The notes under the pieces were generated by a model that searched no databases, had not been told where the DNA came from, and saw only the letters and a list, made by a program, of their open reading frames with translations. A stretch of DNA of 64,000 nt from Eunapius fragilis (taxonomy: Eukaryota > Porifera > Demospongiae > Spongillida > Spongillidae), in NCBI GenBank assembly GCA_963681505.1, contig OY811989.1:2446540-2510539 (forward strand), in the 5' to 3' direction. Made by a program: the position numbers and the translations under genes. Below are positions 1 to 12,873 of this stretch, piece after piece. Numbering within the stretch: position 1 is the stretch's first letter; each line of letters begins with the position of its first letter.

Positions 1-480
1 CGGTCAGACATTGCAGCTGATGGTTTTTGGGGTGGTCGATTTGAGCGAACATTTTTTGATGCCAAAGTTTTCAATCCGTATGCCCCTTCTAATCACACCC
101 CCACACTGTCCAGTTGCTATCGAAAACATGAAAACATTAAAAAGAGAGATTACGATCTTCGAATTCGAGAGATTGAGCGAGCATCATTCACTCCAATCGT
201 CCTCTCTTCAACTGGAGGCGTGGGTAGCATTGCCACTACCACCTACAAACGTTTGGCATCACTGTTAGCTGACAAATGGGGCACATCATACAGTCAGACA
301 ATGGGGTGGCTTCGTTGCCGTCTATCCTTCTCTCTTTTACGATCATCCATGCAATGTATCAGAGGAGTGCGATCAAATCAAGGACATGCGATACACCTCC
401 CACCCTATATTGAACTGACAGTCAGCGAATCTATGATACCTCTGGTGTATTGTGGTGTATGTACATGTATGTATGTATAA
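1..480 (+). pseudogene. Retroelement ORF, C-terminal fragment
   Basis: Frame 1 is open from the window edge to a TAA at 478-480, about 159 residues. Readable motifs include GFWGGRFERTFFD, VFNPYAPSN, YRKHENIKKRDYDLRIREIE, STGGVG, YKRLASLLADKW and RCRLSFSLLRSSMQCIRG. I recognise this string from C-terminal regions of reverse-transcriptase-bearing mobile element proteins in aquatic invertebrates, where it follows the polymerase. The upstream part is outside the window, so whether the copy is intact is unknown. No frame break is visible in the part seen. The downstream 480-540 stretch is AT-rich. The assignment rests on remembered motif order, not on a search. Confidence 0.7.
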
Positions 481-820
481 ATATGTTGGGTTTTAAACAT
501 TAATAAATTTAAAAATATATATTTAAAAAAATATGTATTTAAAAACATTAGGGGGAGCTGAATTTCATTGCTGACTGCATGGCCCGCTCCTGGATGAAAA
601 GTTTTGCAACATACGGCGTTCCATACACTGAGACTACTGGAGGACCGGAGGTACACAGTAGAAGCCGAAATTGTAGGGATACATATATCGTTAGCGACTA
701 GACTTTGCGACGAAATCGAGTGCATCCATCGATCCACCGCTGCGTAATATGGGTCTGGGTACTACCCGCATCTTACTTATAGGTATTACAGGTTAAAACT
801 GCGTATTTGTGCTGAGAAAA

Positions 821-3800
821 ATGCAGCTGCTGTTGGCTTGGTTAGTGATGTCCTTTGCTACTCGGACTCAAGGTAGGCTTGTATGCATGTCAGGCATTTC
901 TTGGCAGGAAAAATTGCGTGTTTGTTTTACATGCTAAAGCATCTCGCTGTCCCATTATCTGTTGTGGGGATGAAAAGGTTAACCGTCGCCTTAGTTAATC
1001 ATTTGGAAGGTACAGTAGTGCCTGCTTCGTTCTCTCATATAGCCTGTGGCCTGTGTAGAGCAAATAGACGAAACACTTATATCGCCCTATTAGTAAGTGT
1101 TTAGTGACAGACAAAGAGATGCATTATAGTGCTGCATTTCGCAGTACTATCAATGGTAATTTTTTCATATAAAAATCTGCAGTACACTCCAACGTTGTGT
1201 GCTGGAACTAGCTACCGGAAAAATAACAGCATGATGTGACCACACGAGAATGTATGCATGCTTAAGTGTGTAACTAAGGAGCTCCTTTTGGGCCCAGCAG
1301 ACCCCAAGATGTCAGCTGAATGTTGTTGATTTGCCCTAAATTTATCTATAGTATAATTGAGGTTTTACTGCATTGATCCCATGCAAAGTCTAAATAACAT
1401 TGTTTCTTAACCGGGGGTTGGGGGTGGGGCGGTGGGGTGGTGGTTGGTTCCCGCGTACTCTAATTATGGCTGCCGGCATGCGAGAATTGGAATTAGTGGG
1501 AACTAATTTGATTAGTTGAATGCTATAAGCAGACGCATTCATGTTTTAAACAAGCTGTGGTGAAGAATGCCTGGTTCGACCTCCTGCGCTTTCACATTGT
1601 GTTATTATCCGTGAATAGGCCCGCTTTTATTCATCGCGTCCCGCTTCCAAAGCAACATAAAATTCCATTTTTATAACTTAACACGTGCTAGGGCCGCAGT
1701 TTCGCCGCGTGTACTGAACATAAATTATTTCTGCAAGGAATCATCTTTGAATTCTTTCGTCGAGCTCTGACCTCTCCTGAGCTTGATGGTATGACCACTC
1801 ACAGTCCCAAACCCGTCCTGCTGATATCCTTGTCCCGTCGTGGTGCTTTGGCAAAAGTGCTGCTTGTTCTGAATCCGCTCAACCATGCAAGCTTAACTCT
1901 GGGAGTGATCTCAACTATGAGTCACACAGGAGAAGAGAAGGAATTTTATTTTCAAGTCTCAAGATGTTGAAGAATAGCCCAAAATGCAAGGGAGTGCATT
2001 CCCCTAGCTGTAGAGGCATATGGTGGTTGGGGAGAGAAGGCCTGTGATACATTCCAGCGCACCAGTCTGAGAGCCTCCAGGGAAGCCATAGTGAAGCAGG
2101 AGATGTATGGTAAACTACAAACCTTACCTTGATGCAGAAGAATGCTTGAGCTATCCTTGCAAGATCCAACTGACTTGTTACCTGAGCTTTTATTACATTT
2201 GTGTTATATAGTACATATTGCACAATTATATATATATATATAATATATATATAATAATTATATATATTATTTACCTACAGCTAGATGCCTTTCCAAACAA
2301 TTTGCGTGCTCAAATGGCAACTGTATACCCTCGCAGTACCAGTGTGACCGATACAATCATTGTGGTGACAATAGTGATGAAATTCGCTGTGGTAAGGTTA
2401 CTGCCATAAAAGTGGTAGTGTGGTATAAATTTTAGTACACTAATGCCAATGCTGGTATAGCAGCATCATATCTACAACATTGCATTACCATATACGCTGC
2501 ATTGCACAGGGAGGAGCCATCAATATGCTCAACGATCCATCACCCCATAATGAAATTGATGAGCAGTAATCTTCCCATTTCAAGGCAGCACCTTAATTCT
2601 TCTCCAAACACACCTTTCTTAAATGCTTCTAAGATTCTCATGACTACTTACATGTATGGATTAATATAAATCTTGTACTTTTTTACTGTCAGATTGTTAT
2701 GCTGGTGAAATCCACCTGACTGGGATTGGTTCAAGTGTGAGCCAAGGCAATGTGGAACTGTGTATAGAAAATCACTTTTATGCTGTTTGTGGCAACGTTT
2801 GGAACTCTAAGGATGCTAAAGTTGTTTGCAGGCAACTGGGATTCAATAACAGTAGGTTTATGCAATAATTGCAGTAGGGAAAATGCCCTAAAGTAGTAAA
2901 ATGAAAGAGTTGCATTACATTGACGTGTGTCAGTTTATAAATTACTCAGTAAATAATACGGTTCACACAAGTAGTTTTATGATCTCATTTTAATTTACGT
3001 GTTTAGGTGTTGCATCAAACTCCTCTATGTTTGGGTCTGCAACAACAGCCTTTTTGTGGACCCAAGTTGCTGGTGGATGTACCGGTGCAGAAAGTAGTCT
3101 ATATAGCTGTCCGCGCCTGCCTTCTCCTGTCTCCTGCACTGTGGCCAATCCTGCTGCTGTCAGCTGTTCTTCTCTATGTAAGGATACAATTCACATGCTA
3201 AACGTTGAGTGACCATGTGTATTCGTGTGACCAGTACCCACATGTGTGCGTATTGCTCATGTGTGCATGTGTGTGGGTATTTTCTTAATAGGGTCACATG
3301 CAATTGGAGATTTTGTTCAGTGGTTAAATTATGTTTTGAGTGGAACTGGTCTGTTGTCTTGCTATGTCTGCTCATGAGCGTGTATTGATGCACTGGGTTA
3401 AAAGTGCAGTAAAAGAATTAAATCACCATCATCTGACGATAATTGTATTGTGTGCATGCAATGTTGAAGTTACTTGTTTGAACATTTCACTTTTACATCT
3501 ACAAAAATTGAAATTGATCCTTTTGGATGAATCACAAAATGCGTACAACTCAGTACATCAGACTATTTAGCTCAATCCTATTGCACCACCAAGACACCAG
3601 AGACAATATAGTGAGGACAATTGACAAAGGCATTAGGCAACCCTAATTGGGGGTTACATGAGAGTCATAGCATAAGGAAGCGAAAATAATACTGAAGAGT
3701 GAAATTACTAGAAATATCTATAGCTGTGAGCCACATACCATTGCTTCAGAACTTAGTACATCACCTTACTTAGCTCAATGCTATTGCACCACCTATAGAC

Positions 3801-6547
3801 ACCTCATTTCTGCCACCTCTTTCCCACCAGTGTAGCTACGGTATCTTCAGAAATACAATCATTGGACATATTGGCCAGGCACACACCAAATGTGCCTAAT
3901 TCAATTATGGCTGTACTTTCTAGCTGCCTTTTACTTCCATCACAACACTGTTAATATGGCCACTATGCTGTGATACATTGGATTTTAAGATAATGTGTTG
4001 TGTTTACACAATAGCTATAGGTAGTTGTAGGAACAATAGGCAATGGTTGCAGAAAGCATGGCAATAACACCGCTGGTAAACTGTTGAAATCTAACATATT
4101 TCTCAATGTCTAATGAACCCACATGTATTTTATGGAGGGATTTTTAGCACACACTGCGATAACTTATTGTTTTCAATAAACAGATTGCCCAATTACCATG
4201 TTCCAATGTGCCAATGGACTTTGCATCAGCACCTTATATCGGTGTGATGGCTACAATGACTGCAGAGACAACACCGATGAAGTGCAGTGTCGTAAGTTTT
4301 ATCTAATACAATCTTTCTCACTACATCTATATGTACATTATTAATAGTTTTACATAAATCGTTTAATACTACGTTAATCAATGTACAATAATTCAGTCTG
4401 CTATATTAATAGTGACCAGATTGAATGTTTGCTGAAGTGAGCATCTGCAAAAGTAGGGAGTTATGTCTGGGCCTAGGTGAATTTACAATGTGTAGCAGAT
4501 ATTAACTAGGTATTTCCCCATCTCATCATCATACAGCTAAAATAGAAAAGGGTGTCAGCCAAGTGATCCAATTATAGTACAAGTGTCCCATGTCACATAT
4601 GCAAAAGAGCTCTGTGCATCGATGCATCCAAGCAATGCCTTCATATAATTGCATTATTTCATGCATCTGCCATAATATAAATATTGTAATTCCATACACC
4701 AAAATAATATACATCCCTTTACTTGGCTGCAATTTATATAAATATAAATGCCATATTTTTACAGATGCATAAAAATTATATGGTAACAAAGAATAAGACA
4801 GGTGGCACAGCCACCACTTGTAGAAATTGGGTGGGATCAAGGTGTAATCCCAAGTGATAAAGGGGGGAGGAGGGTACTGTAACCAGGAAGCTGCATGAGG
4901 GACAAGACTGGTAGCATTCAAGCCCACCAGAAACTATAGAATTTACAGCAAAAATTGAAAGAAAAAAATGATCATCCAACTCGATACTCACAAGAATGCT
5001 TTTGTTGTCTGTCACTAAGTGTCATATGCATGAGGGATGGTGGAGGTATTGGCTTCACCAATTCAAAAGTAGTTGCGCAGGTAAAATAGAAGGTATTGGA
5101 ATGTGAGTGTGGTCACATTAACTAGTACATCAATTCATTTCTGCTGATTTCTGGCTCTGGGCAATTATTGCTTCAGATACTAAAACAAGCTATAGGTTTG
5201 AATATGTATAGCAAATCCCATCAATGTATTGTGTGCAACATATTTACTGGTGCAATATTTTTTCAGAGTGTACCCGTGGAATGGTTCGACTAATGGGTGG
5301 AGCTACATCTGCTGAAGGAACAGTGGAAGCATGCTTTAGAAACGACTGGAGAACTGTCTGTGACACCTTGTGGAGTGCAGCAGATGCCAAGGTGGTCTGT
5401 ACCCAGTTGGGGTATACAGGTAAAAACATTAAGCAAACATTTGTCTATTTTGGTTGTAATATACATTTCTCCTTAGATGGCTCACCACTGATGGGTTCTT
5501 ACTTTGGTTCGGGTTCAGGTTTGTTTTCAGTTTGGAGCGATGTTGGTGGCTGCATTGGCAATGAGAGCAACATAACAGCTTGCAAGTTTACGATTAGTGT
5601 GAGCTGCAATAGGTTTCAGCTTGCAGGAGTGTCCTGCTACAATACATGTAAGTAGCATATGCTCTAAAGTGTGCATGTGGAAGGAACCAGAGTGGAAGGT
5701 GCAGAGTATAAGGCACAGTGGGGTCCATCGGAGTAAGGTCGCAATAGTCAATTTCCACATTTGATTTTCACGCATAGTTAAATATTCATAAACATTTGCC
5801 AGCAATGCATTACTGATCTATGAGTGATGAAGTTGCACATGTATTATTGATATCAAAGCCTTTTTTTTTTGACCCATTAACACAATTACAATGAACAAAG
5901 CTAAAATATGTTTACACGGTTTTGTTTCTTAAGGTGTAACTGGATAGTCAAAGTAATACAATTACCTTTTTAAATCTCATTACTCATTTTGATTGTAATT
6001 TATAAACTCCCATGAGAAGATCATTCTTCTGAGCAACAATTATGAATTTTAAAAAACCGTCTACAGTAGTCATTGTCTTCCTTTGAGACATATTTATGCC
6101 CTGCATATGTCAACTGAACTTATCCCATTGTGTAACAATCTTACACTCACAATTGCAGACTCAGCTGCAGCTGTGTATGCAGCAATTGGAGGAGGAGTTG
6201 GAGGAGGTGTCCTACTAGTCCTATGCCTCATCTGCTGTGTTTGTGCCTGTGCCATATACTACCACAAGAGAAGAGGCAGCAGGAGCAAAGCCACCTTAAG
6301 CCAGCCACAACCTCCAGCACCAGCACCAGCACAAATGCAATCTGGCATGATGCTCCAAGAGCCCCCAATGGCCGCACCAGCTTATTACCCCCAGGACCCA
6401 TACTATAACCCCCACCAATACCCTGCCCCACCTTCATATGCAAAGCCTTACAGTGGAGCAGGTGCACCAGAGCAATACCCTCAGCCATACGCTGACCCTC
6501 TCTCGTTCCCACAGCACCCCACTGCTCCACCACAACATTGTATGTAG
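821..6547 (+). CDS. SRCR/LDLa type I transmembrane receptor-like protein (8 exons, 437 aa)
   Basis: Exons are 821-872, 2281-2391, 2693-2851, 3007-3177, 4184-4291, 5267-5419, 5477-5647 and 6159-6547. All boundaries are GT-AG and all introns are phase 1; the spliced length is 1314 nt with TAG at the end. Residues 1-17 ([17 protein letters not shown]) form a signal peptide. LDLa modules follow at about 18-54 ([17 protein letters not shown]) and 165-200 ([17 protein letters not shown]). SRCR modules lie at about 55-164 and 201-308, each split across two exons whose second halves are both 171 nt. A glycine-rich lead ([20 protein letters not shown]) opens the transmembrane helix near 316-340, then a basic stop-transfer KRR. 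The tail is rich in Pro, Gln and Tyr and contains PPSY, a WW-domain ligand motif. Known SRCR proteins bind microbial or matrix ligands at the cell surface; a recognition or adhesion role here is inference. The second LDLa has Asn in place of the usual acidic Gly-Asp spacing (CRDNTDE), so calcium binding may be weaker. Confidence 0.9.
873..2280 (+). other. Intron 1 of the SRCR/LDLa gene
   Basis: This 1.4-kb intron separates the signal-peptide exon from the first LDLa exon. It contains a G-rich stretch near 1411-1447 and a (TA)n-like AT tract at 2227-2270 just upstream of the acceptor TTTACCTACAG. I saw no further coding exon in it. Confidence 0.7.
3562..3812. repeat. Short duplicated segment in SRCR gene intron 4
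   Basis: The phrase TTAGCTCAATCCTATTGCA (3568 region) recurs about 200 bp downstream as TTAGCTCAATGCTATTGCA, both followed by a CACCACC-rich stretch and an ACACC motif. This looks like a local duplication or two relics of one dispersed repeat. No coding content is visible. Confidence 0.45.
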
Positions 6548-7275
6548 CACAGGACAGAATAGATACGTGTTTAGTTGTGTGGATATTGAGTAGAACATAT
6601 ACGCCATGTATCGGCACTTGGAAATAGGCAAATACAATTTACTGCTACAGCGTACAGCTAAGTTAACTGATGTACTCATTTGGTATTATTGCACTGCATG
6701 TATATACAATTATAACGTTTTCCCGTCACCTATACTTAAAATCATAAATTTAACTTGGTGGCCGGATTGATCGTATAAAGCAGGCGCTGTACCCCATGAG
6801 GATGGAACTGAATTTCTGACCTCTGAACTACAACTTCAAATGACACGTAACAACCTATCCTCGTCCCCTAATATAAAAATAGGGGCTAGTAACAAACGCT
6901 AGCGTGAGCTAAGCTAGGCCGCGACGCGACCTTTTAGTACAGAAGTACGTGTACATACACATGATGCATTATTGTATACAATTGCAACTTTTTATCTGTA
7001 CCGGCGTGCAAAATATACATCAGGGATGCAGTTACATCACTATCAATTATAATCACGTCGACATAGCAGTGTGATATGTGATTGATATATTCTACAAAGC
7101 CGTACGTAGAATTTCTTACATGAACTATATATGTAGCTAGAGAGGGATTGGGTTAAATTAGCTAAGAAGATACCATCTCTGGGGATCGGCAGTACCACTT
7201 TCCTCGAATGATGGTGTGCATGGTCCAATGTAATAGGAAAATTTAAAAAGTACACTGAATAACAAATAAAATAAA
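6548..7275. other. Intergenic, no gene seen
   Basis: This is AT-rich sequence between the SRCR/LDLa stop codon and the retroelement fragment. It should hold the 3' UTR of the receptor gene. I see no convincing exon, RNA gene or repeat array in it. Confidence 0.5.
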
Positions 7276-8218
7276 TTAATAATATGCATCACTGTCCTCA
7301 AAAACAAGGCAATCTTCGCTCGCAAAGGTGCCCAGGACTGAGACAGCATTACCTCGCTGTATGGCTACGGCGAGGCGTTGAAGTAAATACGGAAAGGACT
7401 TCACTTCCCCTGACACCTTACGAACACGACAAGCAAGATCCTTTAGGAATGAAAGAGTCTGTTTTCCAAACACACCCAATGTTTCTATGACAACTGGAGC
7501 AAACAGATACATATTGGGGTCCATATTTGAGTATTTGTCGGAATTCCGTTTCTCAGCTTGGTCAGCCACTGCCCCTGCCTCCTGTGATGCAACTCTGCTA
7601 TAAGAAGGTGCATAGGTGTCGACACATGTTTCCACATTTCCATGGAACCAAGGTAGCACCATCTGGTCTCTTACCATCAGAACGAGAGATTCCACTGGGT
7701 TCAAGTCGTGATGGAATTTGAGATGCCCCAAAAGCCCTGTGGATGATATCATTCAAAGAACTATGACGGTGATAACGACCTTGACTCTTAACACAACTAA
7801 GGCCATGGGTGGCAAAGGCAGTGACCTCACAACCACAGTGATGGCAACTATGTGGTTTACAAAATGCCAAGCCAAGACGGAGGCTGACAGCAATCTGAAA
7901 GGTAGGGTCATCCATTCGGAGACCCAATGAAGATAACGGCAGCGCATTAAGCCAAATGCCTGATTCTTCTGAAAAAGCAGCTAGAAGGCGACTTTTGGAA
8001 GACTCATTCGTTGCTGAGTTCAATAGATTTTCTTTCATGGCTAGGATTGTCGGTATGTCCCATGACTTTTGGTGATAGGAAGCAATACCTTCTGGAGGAG
8101 ATCGGTTACAGCTGTTGGACCATAAGGCAAGAGCTTCCTGAAAACCGTCTAAAACCTTTGCCTCGGTCCATGTCGAGCACATTGGATTGAACCTGTGGCT
8201 TGGTCGTCGCTGCCTCAA
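7276..8218 (-). pseudogene. Retroelement C-terminal region, frameshifted
   Basis: Two overlapping minus-strand reading frames join near 7640. The upstream frame (8218 to 7598) reads SGIWLNALPLSSLGLRMDD, AVSLRLGLAFCKPHSC, HGLSCVKSQGRYHRHSSLND, IPSRLEPSG and RSDGKRPDGATLVPW. The downstream frame continues with CVDTYAPSY, EKRNSDKYSNMD, ETLGVFGKQTLSFL and VAIQRGNAVSVLGT. This is the order seen at the C-terminus of a reverse-transcriptase-containing invertebrate element, so one indel has broken an originally continuous ORF. The polymerase itself is absent. A related but different tail is at 1-480, and a close relative is in the intron at 20802-21240. Confidence 0.75.
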
Positions 8219-8224
8219 GTATCA

Positions 8225-8570
8225 TGGGCGTCCCCCGGGAGGGCCCATGCCCTCCCCCCCCCCCCCCCCTCCCCTTCGGGACTGAATGGCGCCCCCCCCC
8301 CCCCCCCCCCCGTAAAAAAAGTTAACATATATGCGCACCCCCCACTGGCTGAATTGGCTGAAAGCGGACAGCACCCACCGCCCACTGGTTGAATCTGCCG
8401 AAAGCGCGTACAACCTCATTGATTGAATCGGCCGAAATCTGACATCAGCACCCCCCCCTCCCCCCCCCTGGTTGAATCTGCCGAAAGCGGACAACGTATT
8501 CGCGGCTGTCAATAGCGCCCCCTTGCCCTATCCTGCCCCCCCCCCCCCTTACAGAAAAGCTGGGGGCGCC
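8225..8570. repeat. Poly-C tracts and an imperfect GAATCTGCCGAAAGCG repeat
   Basis: Four runs of about 10-20 C alternate with copies of a phrase like GTTGAATCTGCCGAAAGCG (8345, 8388, 8425 and 8470 regions). Homopolymer lengths here are unreliable in any assembly. The open frames across it are low-complexity artefacts. Confidence 0.6.
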
Positions 8571-8726
8571 CATGAGTATGTATTCATTCAGGCTACGTAA
8601 GCCGTACGTTTATTGCCGGTAGTCTTAGTTTTTAAAAATCATTCTTCTGATGGGAACGACAATGGGCTATTCCTTAATTAATTATATACCCCTACAGATG
8701 ACAATAAATGGTGTCCAGGGCACTGT

Positions 8727-8895
8727 GCAAAAAACCTAGTATACGCTAGCGTATATTTTTGCGTATATTTCGCGTATACCATCAATATACCAAGGGTAGT
8801 GTATATTTCGAATATCCACCTGGTATATTTCAAGAATCCCTAGGTGACAATTATTCATTGTGCGTATTCTCGAAATATCACGTATACGCACACCG
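8727..8895 (+). repeat. Dispersed repeat A, copy 1 (CACTGTGCAAAA terminus)
   Basis: The segment starts CACTGTGCAAAA and is full of GTATA, CGTATA and ATATTTCG words. The reverse complement of 19137-19307 begins with the same CACTGTGCAAAA and keeps TATACGCTA and TTGCGTATATTTCG at matching spacing. The two are diverged members of one short family in opposite orientations, probably a MITE-like non-autonomous element. The far end could not be placed exactly. Confidence 0.6.
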
Positions 8896-9485
8896 CAATG
8901 AATTATGCAACGCATCCAAATATAAATAACTTTTATGTATAACTTTGATATGAATAATTTGAACCGCTGTATGTGAATTCGAACGTAGAGCATTATGGAC
9001 GTTTACCACTTGAACTATAAGCGTCGGTACGTATCTAAGATATTAATGATGCATGGCATGGGCTTAACAAGTGGTTAAGATAAGTGAGGGGGACAGGAAT
9101 GGCGGTGTGTAGGCCCGGGTTATGTGTTATCGCATGCGTCACGTGTGTGTTATGCCGTGCGATGTTGACCAGTGGGTCATTTTGGCAAAACTAGCTAAGT
9201 TGACGAATGCGTAATTGTATGCTGTATACCAGTGGGTCAATGTGTCTACCGGATGGTAGGAAGCTTGGGAGGCCATGTTTGACCGGGGTCAATCTTTGTA
9301 ACCAGGTAGCCCAGCAGGGTGGTGAATTGGCCGCCCATGCAACCATATATTTGCAGCTCATCATTTATATCAGCCATTGTTTTAAAGTGTGTGAGGGAGC
9401 AGGAGTATGGTCACGATCCCCAGTGAGAAGGACCAAGAGTTGCAGAGGTTAGCTGAAGTGGTTCCTGACAAATAGGCCAACAGTA

Positions 9486-12400
9486 ATATCACCACTGAAA
9501 TAGCAGTGAAATAGCAGTGACACCTTGTGGTCTTGGCACTTGATAGGTGAGTTGTACAATTTAATTTATTGTACACTGGCATGTAATCACCACCAGACTT
9601 TGAGGACAGTATGTCCCTAAAGCTTTTCATGCTTTGAGACCTTTCAACCTTGATGGGGTCATTGGAATCACGTGACTTTGGTGGGCGTGGCACTTGAAAG
9701 GTGAGTGGTACCATTTATTAATGTATTGCACACTTGTGCGTAATCTCCAACAGACCTCGAGGACAGTATGTCCCTAAAGCTTTTCATGCTTTGAGACCTT
9801 TCAACCTTGATGGGGTCATTGGAGTCACGTGACTTTGATGGGCGTGGCACTTGAAAGGTGAGTTGTACCATTTAATGTATTGCACACTTGCACGTATTCT
9901 CCAACAGACCTCGAGGACAGTATGTCCCTAAAGCTTTTCATGCTTTGAGACCTTTCAACCTTGATGGGGTCATTGGAGTCACGTGACTTTGATGGGCGTG
10001 GCACTTGAAAGGTGAGTTGTACCATTTAATGTATTGCACACTTGCACGTATTCTCCAACAGACCTCGAGGACAGTATGTCCCTAAAGCTTTTCATGCTTT
10101 GAGACCTTTCAACCTTGATGGGGTCATTGGAATCACGTGACTTTGATGGGCGTGGCACTTGAAAGGTGAGTTGTACCATTTAATGTATTGCACACTTGCA
10201 CGTATTCTCCAACAGACCTCGAGGACAGTATGTCCTTAAAGCTTTTCATGCTTTGAGACCTTTCAACCTTGATGGGGTCATTGGAGTCACGTGATTTTGA
10301 TGGGCGTGGCACTTGAAACGTGAGTTGTACCATTTAATGTATTGCACACTTGCACGTATTCTCCAACAGACCTCGAGGACAGTATGTCCCTAAAGCTTTT
10401 CATGCTTTGAGACCTTTCAACCTTGATGGGGTCATTGGAGTCACGTGACTTTGATGGGCGTGGCACTTGAAAGGTGAGTTGTACCATTTAATGTATTGCA
10501 CACTTGCACGTATTCTCTAACAGACCTCGAGGACAGTATGCCCCTAAAGCTTTTCATGCTTTGAGACCTTTCAACCTTGATGGGGTCATTGGAGTCACGT
10601 GACTTTGATGGGCGTGGCACTTGAAAGGTGAGTTGTACCATTTAATGTATTGCACACTTGCACGTATTCTCCAACAGACCTCGAGGACAGTATGTCTCTA
10701 AAGCTTTTCATGCTTTGAGACCTTTCAACCTTGATGGGGTCATTGGAGTCACGTGACTTTGATGGGCGTGGCACTTGAAACGTGAGTTGTACCATTTAAT
10801 GTATTGCACACTTGCACGTATTCTCTAACAGACCTCGAGGACAGTATGTCCCTAAAGCTTTTCATGCTTTGAGACCTTTCAACCTTGATGGGGTCATTGG
10901 AGTCACATGACTTTGATGGGCGTGGCACTTGAAAGGTGAGTTGTACCATTTAATGTATTGCACACTTGCACGTATTCTCCAACAGACCTCGAGGACAGTA
11001 TGTCCCTAAAGCTTTTCATGCTTTGAGACCTTTCAACCTTGATGGGGTCATTGGATTCACGTGACTTTGATGGGCGTGGCACTTGAAAGGTGAGTTGTAC
11101 CATTTAATGTATTGCACACTGCACGTATTCTCCAACAGACCTCGAGGACAGTATGTCCCTAAAGCTTTTCATGCTTTGAGACCTTTCAACCTTGATGGGG
11201 TCATTGGAGTCACGTGACTTTGATGGGCGTGGCACTTGAAAGGTGAGTTGTACCATTTAATGTATTGCACACTTGCACGTATTCTCTAACAGACCTCGAG
11301 GACAGTATGCCCCTAAAGCTTTTCATGCTTTGAGACCTTTCAACCTTGATGGGGTCATTGGAGTCACGTGACTTTGATGGGCGTGGCACTTGAAAGGTGA
11401 GTTGTACCATTTAATGTATTGCACACTTGCACGTATTCTCCAACAGACCTCGAGGACAGTATGTCTCTAAAGCTTTTCATGCTTTGAGACCTTTCAACCT
11501 TGATGGGGTCATTGGAGTCACGTGACTTTGATGGGCGTGGCACTTGAAAGGTGAGTTGTACCATTTAATGTATTGCACACTTGCACGTATTCTCCAACAG
11601 ACCTCGAGGACAGTATGTCCCTAAAGCTTTTCATGCTTTGAGACCTTTCAACCTTGATGGGGTCATTGGAGTCACGTGACTTTGATGGGCGTGGCACTTG
11701 AAAGGTGAGTTGTACCATTTAATGTATTGCACACTTGCACGTATTCTCCAACAGACCTCGAGGACAGTATGTCCCTAAAGCTTTTCATGCTTTGAGACCT
11801 TTCAACCTTGATGGGGTCATTGGAGTCACGTGACTTTGATGGGCGTGGCACTTGAAAGGTGAGTTGTACCATTTAATGTATTGCACACTTGCACGTATTC
11901 TCCAACAGACCTCGAGGACAGTATGTCCCTAAAGCTTTTCATGCTTTGAGACCTTTCAACCTTGATGGGGTCATTGGAGTCACGTGACTTTGATGGGCGT
12001 GGCACTTGAAAGGTGAGTTGTACCATTTAATGTATTGCACACTTGCACGTATTCTCTAACAGACCTCGAGGACAGTATGTCCCTAAAGCTTTTCATGCTT
12101 TGAGACCTTTCAACCTTGATGGGGTCATTGGAGTCACGTGACTTTGATGGGCGTGGCACTTGAAAAGTGAGTTGTACCATTTAATGTATTGCACACTTGC
12201 ACGTATTCTCCAACAGACCTCGAGGACAGTATGTCTCTAAAGCTTTTCATGCTTTGAGACCTTTCAACCTTGATGGGGTCATTGGAGTCACGTGACTTTG
12301 ATGGGCGTGGCACTTGAAACGTGAGTTGTACCATTTAATGTATTGCACACTTGCACGTATTCTCCAACAGACCTCGAGGACAGTATGTCCCTAAAGCTTT

Positions 12401-12873
12401 TCATGCTTTGAGACCTTTCAACCTTGATGGGGTCATTGGAGTCACGTGACTTTGATGGGCGTGGCACTTGAAACGTGAGTTGTACCATTTAATGTATTGC
12501 ACACTGCACGTATTCTCCAACAGACCTCGAGGACAGTATGTCCCTAAAGCTTTTCATGCTTTGAGACCTTTCAACCTTGATGGGGTCATTGGAGTCACGT
12601 GACTTTGATGGGCGTGGCACTTGAAAGGTGAGTTGTACCATTTAATGTATTGCACACTTGCACGTATTCTCCAACAGACCTCGAGGACAGTATGTCCCTA
12701 AAGCTTTTCATGCTTTGAGACCTGTCAACCTTGATGGGGTCATTGGAGTCACGTGACTTTGATGGGCGTGGCACTTGAAAGGTGAGTTGTACCATTTAAT
12801 GTATTGCACACTTGCACGTAATCACCAACAGACCTCGAGGACAGTATGTCCTTTAAGTTTTTCATGCTGTAAC
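9486..12873. repeat. 154-bp tandem satellite, about 22 copies
   Basis: A 154-bp unit repeats from about 9541, with a more diverged partial copy before it, to 12873. Successive units are offset by exactly 154 bp except for a 157-bp first step and two 153-bp units. Internal copies differ at only a few positions; the first and last are the most diverged. Each unit contains CTCGAG, AAGCTT and the palindrome GTCACGTGAC. On the plus strand each has a consensus donor AAAG|GTGAGT and, 50 nt later, an acceptor CCAACAG|AC, dividing it into a 104-nt and a 50-nt block. On the minus strand each carries a 66-codon frame beginning MVQLTFQVPRPSKSRDSNDP and ending IKVT. Because 154 is not a multiple of 3, these frames cannot join into one polypeptide. 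No known family was recognised. Confidence 0.95.

Noticed and set aside
1915..2223. 102-codon minus-strand ORF in intron 1 of the SRCR gene
   Set aside because: No recognisable motif and it ends in an AT repeat.
9382..12873. CRISPR array
   Set aside because: Unit and spacer are not distinguishable; the whole 154-bp unit repeats and the context is animal.
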